33,449 bases of DNA from a bacterium. Lineage in GTDB: Bacteria > UBP6 > UBA1177 > JAGLDR01. Made by a program: the position numbers and the translations under genes. The notes below the pieces were generated by a model. The model did not search any database and was not told the origin of the DNA. It saw only the letters and a list, made by a program, of their open reading frames with translations. Location: assembly GCA_023145475.1 (NCBI GenBank), contig JAGLDR010000003.1, positions 1 to 33,449 of the forward strand, given 5' to 3'. Below are positions 15,845 through 23,927 of this stretch, piece by piece (the stretch's first letter is position 1; every line of letters begins with the position of its first letter).

Positions 15845-17350
15845 ATGAAAATTGGACAGACAATTTTAGTGATGTTTTTGTTGGTAATCATGATTAGTTG
15901 TGGTGACAAAAGTAATGATTCTGCCACAGACTTTGATCTTCGTTCCGATAGTGATTTGTTAGGCGATAGTGATGATGCCGTTAGCGATAATGATGCTGCT
16001 GCAGATGATGGTGAATCTGTTGATGATGACGCAACACCAGATGAGACGGTTGATTGGGACCAAAATTTGACACCCCCACCTGCTTCTGAGCCATTTATCA
16101 CTGTTTGGAAAACGGACAATTTAGATGAACATAACTCATATCAATCGCATGAAGATCAAATTGAGTTACCACTTGTAGAAAATGGATATTATAATTTTCT
16201 TGTTGATTGGGGTGATGGACACCAGCAGGTTATTCGTTCATGGGATTCAGCTTTGAAAAGACATACATATTCAGAGGTTGGGAGTTATACCGTTACGATA
16301 ACAGGGATTTTAACTGGGTGGGCATTTTATGAATATGACGAGGACTTAAGGCGTGAAATCCGTAAAGATGCAGATAAACTTCTTGAGGTGAAAGGGTGGG
16401 GTTGCTTTGAATTTGGCGACACTGAGGGACAGTTCTTTGGTGCAAAAAATCTTCTGATTACGGCAACAGATAAACCAGACTTGAGTCGTACAAAGAGTGC
16501 TAAAAAAATGTTTGAAGGATGTTCCCTGCTTGCTGATATTCCCGGAGTAAATAAGTGGGATATGTCAAAGATTGAAACTATGGAGGCGATGTTTTCCTCA
16601 GCTGTAGTCTTTAACCAAGATATTTCAATGTGGGATGTTTCGCAGGTTACTACTATGGAGCGAATGTTTTCACTTGCTCTACAGTTTAATCAGGATATTT
16701 CACCGTGGGATGTCTCTCATGTTACAACAATGAAGGCGATGTTTGAACATGCCGAACTTTTTAACCAAGATATTTCATCATGGAAAACTTCATCTCTTAC
16801 GAATGTAGAAAAGATGTTTATGTGGGCGAAAGTGTTTAATCAGAATATAGATACTTGGGATGTTTCAAAGGTTACAACAATGAAGGATTTCTTTTGGGGA
16901 ACTCGCGATTTCAATCAAAATATTGCATCGTGGGATGTTTCTCAAGTGACTGATATGAGTGGTCTTTTTTATTGGTCAACTTTGTTCAATCAAGATCTTT
17001 CAATGTGGAATGTGGGAAATGTAACAACGATGGCGAAGATGTTTGAGCATACGCTTGTATTTGATCAGAATCTTTCATCGTGGAGTGTGGAAAAGGTAAC
17101 CGATATGACAAAAATGTTTGCTGAAATCGAGCTTTCAACTGCAAACTATGATGCACTTCTTATTGGTTGGGCAGCTCAAACTGTTCAATCTGGGATAGTG
17201 TTGGATGTAGAAGCTTCGCAATATACTGCAGGAGCTGCAGCAACTGCACGACAAAAATTGATTGATGATTTCAGCTGGACAATCAATGATGGTGGCGAGC
17301 TAGGCGAAGTTGTAGGTGATGAAGATACACTTCCCGATGAGGATATCTAA
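15845..17350 (+). CDS. Lipoprotein with acidic stalk, PKD-like domain and BspA/DUF285 repeats
   Basis: A 501-residue predicted lipoprotein: a hydrophobic signal ending MISC (Cys19, a slightly atypical lipobox), an Asp-rich stalk (about 25-72), a PKD-like beta domain (about 80-165, with VDWGDGHQQ, RHTYSEVGSYTVTITG) and then DUF285 / BspA-type surface repeats. Seven 25-residue units of the form MFxxAxxFNQDISxWDVSxV run from about residue 249 to 423, with a partial unit on each side. The C terminus has the usual family ending ANYDALLIGWA...FSWTINDGG. Proteins of this kind occur on surfaces of varied bacteria and some bind host or matrix proteins; the ligand here is unknown. Confidence 0.87.
   Translation: MKIGQTILVMFLLVIMISCGDKSNDSATDFDLRSDSDLLGDSDDAVSDNDAAADDGESVDDDATPDETVDWDQNLTPPPASEPFITVWKTDNLDEHNSYQSHEDQIELPLVENGYYNFLVDWGDGHQQVIRSWDSALKRHTYSEVGSYTVTITGILTGWAFYEYDEDLRREIRKDADKLLEVKGWGCFEFGDTEGQFFGAKNLLITATDKPDLSRTKSAKKMFEGCSLLADIPGVNKWDMSKIETMEAMFSSAVVFNQDISMWDVSQVTTMERMFSLALQFNQDISPWDVSHVTTMKAMFEHAELFNQDISSWKTSSLTNVEKMFMWAKVFNQNIDTWDVSKVTTMKDFFWGTRDFNQNIASWDVSQVTDMSGLFYWSTLFNQDLSMWNVGNVTTMAKMFEHTLVFDQNLSSWSVEKVTDMTKMFAEIELSTANYDALLIGWAAQTVQSGIVLDVEASQYTAGAAATARQKLIDDFSWTINDGGELGEVVGDEDTLPDEDI
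16589..17113 (+). repeat. Seven 75-bp DUF285 repeat units
   Basis: Units begin at 16589, 16664, 16739, 16814, 16889, 16964 and 17039, each 25 codons, with the core FNQ(D/N)(I/L)S-W-(D)VS-VTTM. Related partial units flank them (from 16508 and from 17114). DNA copies are diverged, so this is an old array. Confidence 0.9.
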
Positions 17351-17403
17351 GAGTTTTCCACGATATCGTTGCTAAACTACTGTCTCAATAAAAAATAAGA
17401 TAG

Positions 17404-17432
17404 TTGACTCCTCTTTTCTCTTTAGCTATAAT
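17404..17432 (+). promoter_or_regulatory. Strong sigma70 promoter for the TSP3/EGF/OmpA gene
   Basis: TTGACT (17404-17409) and a perfect TATAAT (17427-17432) are 17 bases apart, 39 bases before ATG 17472. It is the best -35/-10 pair I found in the window and suggests abundant expression. Confidence 0.75.
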
Positions 17433-17471
17433 GCCTTGAAAAAGATGATCATAATTTGTAAGAGGGTCACT

Positions 17472-20400
17472 ATGAAATCAAAATTTTTAATGGGTTTTCT
17501 CCTTTTGTGTGTGATGGTATTTATGCCGCATACTATGATGGCAGCCAGCGGTGTTTTTCAGATGGAAGGTGAGACTTTTCACCAAAGAAACACCTATGAT
17601 GATCCTGTGTGGGAGGTTGTTGCACTTAAATACAGTTATGATATCCCAATTATTGTAACTATTCCCAACACCTCGGGAAATCATCCAGCTGATTTTAGAG
17701 TGAGAAATGTGACATCAACGACCTTTGAAACAACCATTGTTGAGCCTCCAGGATGGGATGGACCTCATGCTGCAATGGATGTTGCCTATTTTGCAGTAGA
17801 GAAGGGGCTGTGGACACTTCCTGACGGAACTTTAGTTGCTGCAGGAACCGTTGATACTAAAGCGGTGGTCAGCCGTACAGGAGGAACTTTCACCTCGGTT
17901 ACTCTTCCATCTGGTTTTACCAATCCAATTATTTTGACTATGATTCAAACAATAAATAATGAGACTGGAAATGTGCCAGATGAGTCATCTAGTCCATGGT
18001 TAAATGCCATTGTTAAAAATGTAACAGCAACAAGTTTTGATGTTGCGTTAGATAATGGTGAATGTAGTTCTGGACCGTTAGCTTTGACAGAAACGGTTGG
18101 CTGGGTTGCCATTGAAGCTGATGTTAATGGCTCTTTTGTTGATGATGATGCTGTAACGATTACCCATGAATCGATTAAAACGGACCCTATTATTACGGGC
18201 TGGAATGAGGGAGGTGTTCAAGTGCCCCTCACTCAAACATATGCTGTTACTCCTCGTTTTGTTGCAAAATTGCAGTCAAGAAATGCAAGCGATGGTGGAT
18301 GGTTTAGATTTAACGGACTTTCACCAACTAGCGTTACTCTTAGAGTTGATGAAGATACCTGTTTTGACAGTGAAAGATCACATTCAGACTATCCTGAAGT
18401 TGCAGGAGTTTTTGTCTTTTCAGAAAGTTTTAGAGTGCAAGATGATGATAATGATGGTGATGGTATTCCTGCAGCCATAGATAACTGTCCTACAATTGCA
18501 AATGTTGATCAAGCTGATGGGGACTTGGATGGTGTTGGCGATGTGTGCGATAACTGCATAAGTGATGTAAATACGCCTCAAATTGACACAGATGACGACG
18601 GTTTTGGTAATGTTTGTGATGATGATGATGATAATGATGGTCTCACAGATGTTGAAGAGATAGCGCTGGGAACTGATCCATTGCTTGCAGATAGTGATGG
18701 TGACGGTCTGAATGATTACATTGAAAGTAACGGTGGAAATGTGGTTGATAGTGATGGTGATGGAATCCAAGATCCACTTGATACCGATGATGACGATGAT
18801 GGGATAGATACTGCCGTTGAGGTGAGTGATAGCTCTGTTTTTGGTGATGATATTGATGGTGATGCCATTCCAAATTGGTTAGATGAAAATAGTGATGGTG
18901 ACATGCTAGATGACTTTTTTGAAGGTCGTTTTGATGATGACAATGACGGTGTTCCAAACTATCTTGATCCAGACGATACTGATGGACCTGACGGTGATGC
19001 CGATGGCGATGGTTTGACAAATGCAGAAGAGGTATATCTGCATACAAATCCGAACAATCCTGATACCGATGGTGATGGGATTGATGACTTTGTTGAAACT
19101 AACGGTGGAGACCCAGTCGATACAGATGGTGATTGGATTATCGATGCAAATGATCCAGACTCAGACAATGATGGCGTTGATGACTCCGTTGAAGGTGTTG
19201 GCGATATTGATGGTGATGGTACGCCTAACTATCGTGATGCTAATGTTTGTGGTGACGGTGGAAATCAAGGTTCTGAAGAGTGTGATGACGGGGCGAACAG
19301 TGACGGTGATGGTTGTGATGCAACCTGCTATGTTGAGTCAGGATACAGTTGTGATGCTGCAAACCCAAGTGTTTGTAGTGATGTAGACGAATGCGCAGAC
19401 AGCACAAACAACTGTGATCAAAATTGTAGTAACACAGTTGGTGGATTTACCTGCTCTTGTAATGCAGGCTATACGCTGAACGCAGACGGACATACTTGTG
19501 ATGATGTTGATGAATGTACCGATGACACAGATGGTTGTGCACAAGATTGTACAAATACCGCTGGTAGTTACACCTGTTCATGTGCATCAGGTTATACGCT
19601 GAACGGTGACGGACATGGCTGTGATGATGTAGATGAATGTACCGATGATACCGATGGTTGCGCACAAGATTGTACAAATACCGCTGGTAGTTACACCTGT
19701 TCATGTAATGCAGGATATACGCTGAATGGCGATGGTTTTACCTGTGATGATGTTGATGAATGTGCAGACAGTACCGACAACTGTACTCAAAACTGTAACA
19801 ACACGCCAGGTGGCTTTACCTGTGACTGTAATGCAGGATACGCACTAAATGCGGATGGATTTACCTGTGATGATGTTGATGAATGTACTACTGGTACGAC
19901 TAACTGTGAACAAATCTGTATTAATGATATTGGAAGTTATCACTGTGACTGTAATCTAGGGTTTGTGCTCTATCCAGATGAATATGCCTGTGCTGTTGAC
20001 ACCGATTCTGACGATGTGCCTGATGTTATCGATAGTGATGACGATGGTGATGGAATTCTTGATGCCGATGAAGGTAATGGCACCGTTGATACTGATGGTG
20101 ATACCATTCCTGATAGCTTAGATCTTGATTCTGATGGTGATGGTGTTCCTGATTCAATCGAAGGTTTTGACACGAATAGTGATGGCGTTCCAGATATTAC
20201 GCCAACAGGAAATGACACCGATAATGATGGATTAGACGATGCGTTTGATACGGATAATGGTGGAACTCCCGCCTCGTTGCAAGACACAGACAGTGATACC
20301 ATTTTTGATTTCCAAGATGATGATGATGATAATGACGGGCTTGATACAATAAATGAAGATGAAAATGGAAATGGTGATTTTGCTGATGATGATGAAGATG

Positions 20401-22541
20401 GCGATGGCATTCCTGATTATTTAGATCCTGATAATGTAGCAACACCAGATGAAGATGTTATTTCAGATGTGGACGCAGTCGCAGATATGGACACAGTCGC
20501 AGACATTGATGCAGTCGCAGATATTGATGAAGTTGCAGATATGGACGCAGTCGCAGACATGGATGAAGTTACAGATATGGATGCAGTAGCAGATATTGAC
20601 GCAGTCGCAGACATTGACGCAGTCGCAGACATTGATGAAGTTGCTGATATGGACGCAGTCGCAGACATTGATGCAGTCGCAGATATGGATGAAGTAGCAG
20701 ACATTGATGCCGTTGATGATTCTGATGATTCAGAAACATCTGATGATCCGTATGCAGGCTATAAAGTTAAGGGTGGTGGTTGTTCTTTGACAATTTCTGA
20801 TGATGAAACATCTGAAAGCTCTCTTCTGTTGGCTCTGTTAGCTCTTTTTCTTTCACTTTTCTTATCGTGGTTTATACCTAAAAAAAAAGGTATAATCGTC
20901 ATAGCACTGTTTTTGATGCTGACGACGACATCTCTTCTCAACGCTGAAGCATCAATAAATGTAAAAGCCTACAATCAAAGCCCACTGCATGGAAACATTT
21001 TGTCAACACACGATGCTCTTCCTGCTCCACTCTGGGATATCTATTTTGGATTTCTTGTGGGTTACAGCCACAAACCGCTGGTGCTTGAAAGTACCTCTTC
21101 AACAACTTCAGACAGGACACTTGTAGGCAGTCGAGTGGATTTGGATTTATATGGTTCTGTTGGATTTGGTAGGTGGTTTGATTTTGGTATTACCTTGCCT
21201 GTTATCCTCTATCAAGGCGGCGATGGTTATCTGAATGAAGATATGACTCATGGCGGTGTCGGTGATTTGACAATTCTTCCTCGCTTTCATATTTGGGGAC
21301 CCAAAAGTCATGTTTTTGATGCTGCAATTATTCTTGAAACCACATTCCCAACAGGGCAGGCGGTCGATCCATTTATGGGCTCTTCGAGTGTAACATTTTC
21401 TCCAACTTTGGCACTTTCAACAAGAATAAAGTGGTTTCACGCTGCTTTTAACTTCTATTACAGAATTGTGAAAGAGCAGACAGTCGGCAACTTGACAGTT
21501 GATGATGAAATTGGAATGAAACTCGCACTCTCGTTTTCTGTTATTAAAAATCTTGATCTGATGACAGATGTGTTAATAAAATCTTCTGCAAAGAACTATT
21601 TTAAAGATTTGACTCAATCGCCAGTTTTGCTCAACATCGGTGCTAAAGGGTATTTGAAAGAGAGAAAGATTGAACTTAGTGCGGGAACAGGTTTTGGTTT
21701 GACTGAGGGGTATGGAAATCCTATTTTTCATGTTTTTGGACAATTTACCTATCATATTGGCCACGAAAAGAAGAAGCCAGAGCCAAAACCCGAACCAAAG
21801 CCAGAGCCAAAGCCAGCTCCCGTTGCGCCACCTGATGCAGATAAAGATGGCATTCCTGATGCAAAAGATAACTGCCCGAAAATAGCAAACAAAGAGCAGA
21901 AAGATATAGATGGCGATAAGAAAGGTGATGTGTGCGATGAGGATAAAGATGGCGATACAATTCTTAATAAGGATGATAATTGCCCAGATATCGTCAACAA
22001 AGAGCAAAAAGACAGAGACAATGACAAAAAAGGTGATTTGTGCGACGATGATATTGATGGTGACACTATTCTTAATGAAAAAGATATGTGCCCAAAGAAG
22101 CCAGAGAGTGTCAATCAGTTTGAAGACGAAGATGGCTGTCCAGACATCAAACCTGTGGCAAAACTGAAGCATATCGAAGTTGTAAAAAACAAAATTGTGG
22201 TAAAATCAAAGATTTTCTTTGCACTCGGTAGAGCAACGATTAGGAAGAAGTCGTTAAGCACTCTTGATGAGGTGGTAATGATTCTTGAATCAAACCCAGA
22301 TATTCACATGGTTATTGAAGGACATACCGACAAAATTGGTAATTATGATAACAATGTTGCACTTTCCCAAAAGCGAGCTGATTCGGTGATGAATTATATC
22401 GTTAAAAAAGGCATTGATGCTAGTAGACTCACCGCAAAAGGGTACGGTCCAGATTTTCCAATTGCACCTGGGAACACACGAAAAGATAACAATATGAACA
22501 GAAGAGTTGAGTTCAACGTTGTCTTTCAAGATGCAGAATAA
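17472..22541 (+). CDS. Giant TSP3/EGF surface protein fused to an OmpA-family protein (possible polyprotein)
   Basis: A 1689-residue protein (ATG 17472 after GAGGG). In order: signal peptide (1-26); three ~95-residue beta domains, weakly H-type-lectin-like (about 28-320); thrombospondin type-3 Asp repeats (about 323-592); a DUF4215 Cys motif (593-635); five calcium-binding EGF-like domains (637-841); more TSP3 (about 842-1000); a DxVADx acidic stalk (1001-1084); GGGC with Cys1104; a hydrophobic helix (1118-1135); PKKK; a second hydrophobic segment (1140-1158) with AEA (1158-1160) resembling a signal-peptidase site; an outer-membrane barrel-like region (about 1161-1420); a Pro/Glu/Lys linker and TSP3 repeats; and an OmpA peptidoglycan-binding domain (about 1565-1689, with [13 protein letters not shown] and NRRVEF). 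The C half should sit in the outer membrane and bind the wall. The N half resembles a calcium-dependent adhesin, by inference. Confidence 0.85.
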   Translation: MKSKFLMGFLLLCVMVFMPHTMMAASGVFQMEGETFHQRNTYDDPVWEVVALKYSYDIPIIVTIPNTSGNHPADFRVRNVTSTTFETTIVEPPGWDGPHAAMDVAYFAVEKGLWTLPDGTLVAAGTVDTKAVVSRTGGTFTSVTLPSGFTNPIILTMIQTINNETGNVPDESSSPWLNAIVKNVTATSFDVALDNGECSSGPLALTETVGWVAIEADVNGSFVDDDAVTITHESIKTDPIITGWNEGGVQVPLTQTYAVTPRFVAKLQSRNASDGGWFRFNGLSPTSVTLRVDEDTCFDSERSHSDYPEVAGVFVFSESFRVQDDDNDGDGIPAAIDNCPTIANVDQADGDLDGVGDVCDNCISDVNTPQIDTDDDGFGNVCDDDDDNDGLTDVEEIALGTDPLLADSDGDGLNDYIESNGGNVVDSDGDGIQDPLDTDDDDDGIDTAVEVSDSSVFGDDIDGDAIPNWLDENSDGDMLDDFFEGRFDDDNDGVPNYLDPDDTDGPDGDADGDGLTNAEEVYLHTNPNNPDTDGDGIDDFVETNGGDPVDTDGDWIIDANDPDSDNDGVDDSVEGVGDIDGDGTPNYRDANVCGDGGNQGSEECDDGANSDGDGCDATCYVESGYSCDAANPSVCSDVDECADSTNNCDQNCSNTVGGFTCSCNAGYTLNADGHTCDDVDECTDDTDGCAQDCTNTAGSYTCSCASGYTLNGDGHGCDDVDECTDDTDGCAQDCTNTAGSYTCSCNAGYTLNGDGFTCDDVDECADSTDNCTQNCNNTPGGFTCDCNAGYALNADGFTCDDVDECTTGTTNCEQICINDIGSYHCDCNLGFVLYPDEYACAVDTDSDDVPDVIDSDDDGDGILDADEGNGTVDTDGDTIPDSLDLDSDGDGVPDSIEGFDTNSDGVPDITPTGNDTDNDGLDDAFDTDNGGTPASLQDTDSDTIFDFQDDDDDNDGLDTINEDENGNGDFADDDEDGDGIPDYLDPDNVATPDEDVISDVDAVADMDTVADIDAVADIDEVADMDAVADMDEVTDMDAVADIDAVADIDAVADIDEVADMDAVADIDAVADMDEVADIDAVDDSDDSETSDDPYAGYKVKGGGCSLTISDDETSESSLLLALLALFLSLFLSWFIPKKKGIIVIALFLMLTTTSLLNAEASINVKAYNQSPLHGNILSTHDALPAPLWDIYFGFLVGYSHKPLVLESTSSTTSDRTLVGSRVDLDLYGSVGFGRWFDFGITLPVILYQGGDGYLNEDMTHGGVGDLTILPRFHIWGPKSHVFDAAIILETTFPTGQAVDPFMGSSSVTFSPTLALSTRIKWFHAAFNFYYRIVKEQTVGNLTVDDEIGMKLALSFSVIKNLDLMTDVLIKSSAKNYFKDLTQSPVLLNIGAKGYLKERKIELSAGTGFGLTEGYGNPIFHVFGQFTYHIGHEKKKPEPKPEPKPEPKPAPVAPPDADKDGIPDAKDNCPKIANKEQKDIDGDKKGDVCDEDKDGDTILNKDDNCPDIVNKEQKDRDNDKKGDLCDDDIDGDTILNEKDMCPKKPESVNQFEDEDGCPDIKPVAKLKHIEVVKNKIVVKSKIFFALGRATIRKKSLSTLDEVVMILESNPDIHMVIEGHTDKIGNYDNNVALSQKRADSVMNYIVKKGIDASRLTAKGYGPDFPIAPGNTRKDNNMNRRVEFNVVFQDAE
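19380..19994 (+). repeat. Five tandem 123-bp calcium-binding EGF-like units
   Basis: Units start at 19380, 19503, 19626, 19749 and 19872, each 41 codons beginning DVDEC and holding six Cys in EGF order. Units 2 and 3 share an exact 44-bp block (gcacaagattg to acctgttcatgt), so that duplication is recent. Confidence 0.92.
20472..20723 (+). repeat. Fourteen 18-bp units encoding an Asp-rich stalk
   Basis: A six-residue unit, Asp-(Ala/Glu/Thr)-Val-Ala-Asp-(Ile/Met), repeats 14 times without interruption; the last unit is degenerate. Bases such as gcagtcgcaga recur almost unchanged, so copy number is likely to vary between strains. Confidence 0.93.
20872..20895 (+). other. A9 homopolymer inside an 8-bp inverted repeat at the fusion junction
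   Basis: TTATACCT (20872-20879) and AGGTATAA (20888-20895) are perfect complements around eight A; counting the A in the right arm, the run is nine (20880-20888). In frame it reads Pro-Lys-Lys-Lys-Gly. With one A fewer the reading becomes Pro-Lys-Lys-Lys-Val-stop. Confidence 0.6.
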
Positions 22542-22574
22542 ATTGCAAAATCTTTCTAAACAGATGAGGAAATG

Positions 22575-23186
22575 ATGGTAAAACGGTACTTGTTGTTGGT
22601 TGTTCTTTTTTCTATTCTATTCGGAGCTTTACCATTGAGTGGCTCTAATTTAAACGCGGTGGATAGAACGCCTGTTTTTGGGTTCAAGCTGATGGCTGGT
22701 GGGCGTTATGATGACATGCGAATGTGCGTTGCCTCTCCAGCGGGAGCAAAGGGCGGTCCTGTAGCAGATATTTTGCTCTTTATGCGGTTTAAGCTCTCTC
22801 CTCATTTTGGTCTTTCCATTTCTGTTCCTGTTTTTAGACCCATTCTTTTTGGTGCCGCCTTTGGGATGTTGCAGTATGAATCTGATGTTGCGCTTGAGTG
22901 GAGCTTTCCTGTTTCGCACAGTGTAGATTTTGTAACGGGACCAGGAATTGGGATAAGTTATCACTATGGCCCAGACTATACCGTTGGCCCTGATGATGTG
23001 AATCCTGAGAAGTTTTTTGCACTAGGACCAATGATTTCATACTACGCTGCCTTCGATTTTCGTTGGCCAAAAAAATATGCCACCAGAGTGGGAATACATC
23101 TCTATCACATCTCTCTTTTCAGAACAGATGAGTCCGATTATGGGATGGTTTTTGGTGGAGCTTTAGAAGTTGGAATGCATTTCTAG
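22575..23186 (+). CDS. Small outer-membrane beta-barrel candidate
   Basis: About 203 residues: a signal peptide (about 1-22, ending near GALPLSG), then alternating short amphipathic strands rich in Gly and aromatics (HFGLSISVPVF, HSVDFVTGPGIGISYHYG, TRVGIHLYHISLF), finishing at a C-terminal Phe as many BAM-assembled barrels do. About eight strands would fit the length. I do not recognise a specific family. ATG 22575 is preferred over 22572 since GAGGA ends four bases upstream of it. It follows the OmpA fusion by 33 bases and very likely shares its transcript. Confidence 0.7.
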   Translation: MVKRYLLLVVLFSILFGALPLSGSNLNAVDRTPVFGFKLMAGGRYDDMRMCVASPAGAKGGPVADILLFMRFKLSPHFGLSISVPVFRPILFGAAFGMLQYESDVALEWSFPVSHSVDFVTGPGIGISYHYGPDYTVGPDDVNPEKFFALGPMISYYAAFDFRWPKKYATRVGIHLYHISLFRTDESDYGMVFGGALEVGMHF

Positions 23187-23227
23187 ATAAAATCGTAAAA
23201 ATTAACACTGTCAGGAGTGAAAGTAGC

Positions 23228-23842
23228 ATGACGAAGAGTCTTGAACAAATTTACAATAAGTTTGCTGAAACATACGATAAAAACAGAAGTCTTTTTGATA
23301 TGACCGAGATTTTTGACTCTTTTTATGGGACATTAAACCATAAAAACGGAAGTCTACTTGATCTTGGTTGTGGTGCAGGGGAATCGTTCTCAAAATTGTT
23401 TGTTGATAAAAGGTGGAGTGTCACTGGTGTCGATTTTTCAGAGAAGATGGTTGAGTTGGCAACAAAATATGTGCCAGAAATGACAACAATTCACGCCGAT
23501 ATGCGAAAGCTGGTTTTTGAGCCACGCTCTTTTGATGCAATCAGCGCAATTTATAGCCTTTTTCACCTTCCAACGAGTGATCATTTTGCACTTTTTGAAC
23601 ATTTTTATCGTTGGCTCACTCCTGGCGGAATGGTGCTGTTCACCTATGCAACAAAAGAGTATACGGGGAGCGAGCGATTTGATGGTGAAAAAGAATTTAT
23701 GGGTCAAAATCTCTACTATGGTCATAAGAAACCGGATGAGCTCTATCTTGATTTAGAGTCGATTGGATTTATGGTTGAAGCTGCCGATTATCGCACGATT
23801 GGTGGAGAGACTTTTCTGTGGATTATCTGTAAGAAGCATTGA
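23228..23842 (+). CDS. SAM-dependent methyltransferase (class I)
   Basis: A 204-residue Rossmann-fold methyltransferase. Motif I is LLDLGCGAG (43-51), the acidic ribose-binding residue follows in VTGVDFS (Asp69), and the later blocks are HADMRKLVFEPRSFDAISAIYSLFHL and LTPGGMVLFTYA in the usual order. The N-terminal ~25 residues (FAETYDKNR) are typical of Methyltransf_11/25 enzymes acting on small molecules or lipids. The substrate is not predictable. AGGAG (23213-23217) lies ten bases before ATG 23228. It sits between a surface operon and a secreted peptidase with no evident functional tie. Confidence 0.88.
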   Translation: MTKSLEQIYNKFAETYDKNRSLFDMTEIFDSFYGTLNHKNGSLLDLGCGAGESFSKLFVDKRWSVTGVDFSEKMVELATKYVPEMTTIHADMRKLVFEPRSFDAISAIYSLFHLPTSDHFALFEHFYRWLTPGGMVLFTYATKEYTGSERFDGEKEFMGQNLYYGHKKPDELYLDLESIGFMVEAADYRTIGGETFLWIICKKH

Positions 23843-23863
23843 TATATTGAGTGTTTTTTATTC

Positions 23864-23872
23864 TGGTATGAT
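23864..23872 (+). promoter_or_regulatory. Extended -10 promoter candidate for the metallopeptidase gene
   Basis: TGGTATGAT (23864-23872) is an extended -10 element 55 bases upstream of ATG 23928. A TTGAGT upstream leaves only a 14-base spacer, so the -35 is weak or absent. Confidence 0.4.
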
Positions 23873-23927
23873 TTTTGCTCTAATCTTTAGTGGTTTGAAG
23901 TTCATTATTATCTTACAAGGAGTTGTT

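Noticed and set aside
17360-17369. ACGATATCGT, a 10-bp palindrome before the giant gene
   Set aside because: It lies directly after the stop codon of the previous gene and well upstream of the promoter; a lone short palindrome in such DNA is weak evidence for a site.
20417-20704. Minus-strand Ser/Ala/Thr repeat frame
   Set aside because: A mirror of the plus-strand DxVADx array inside a clear gene.
20472-20723. Regular 18-bp repeats as a possible CRISPR array
   Set aside because: There are no unique spacers, the period is a multiple of three within an open frame, and no cas genes are present.
23763-23927. N-terminal extension of the metallopeptidase from 23763
   Set aside because: It lies mostly within the methyltransferase gene, lacks a ribosome binding site, and hides the clear signal peptide that starts at ATG 23928 after AAGGAG.
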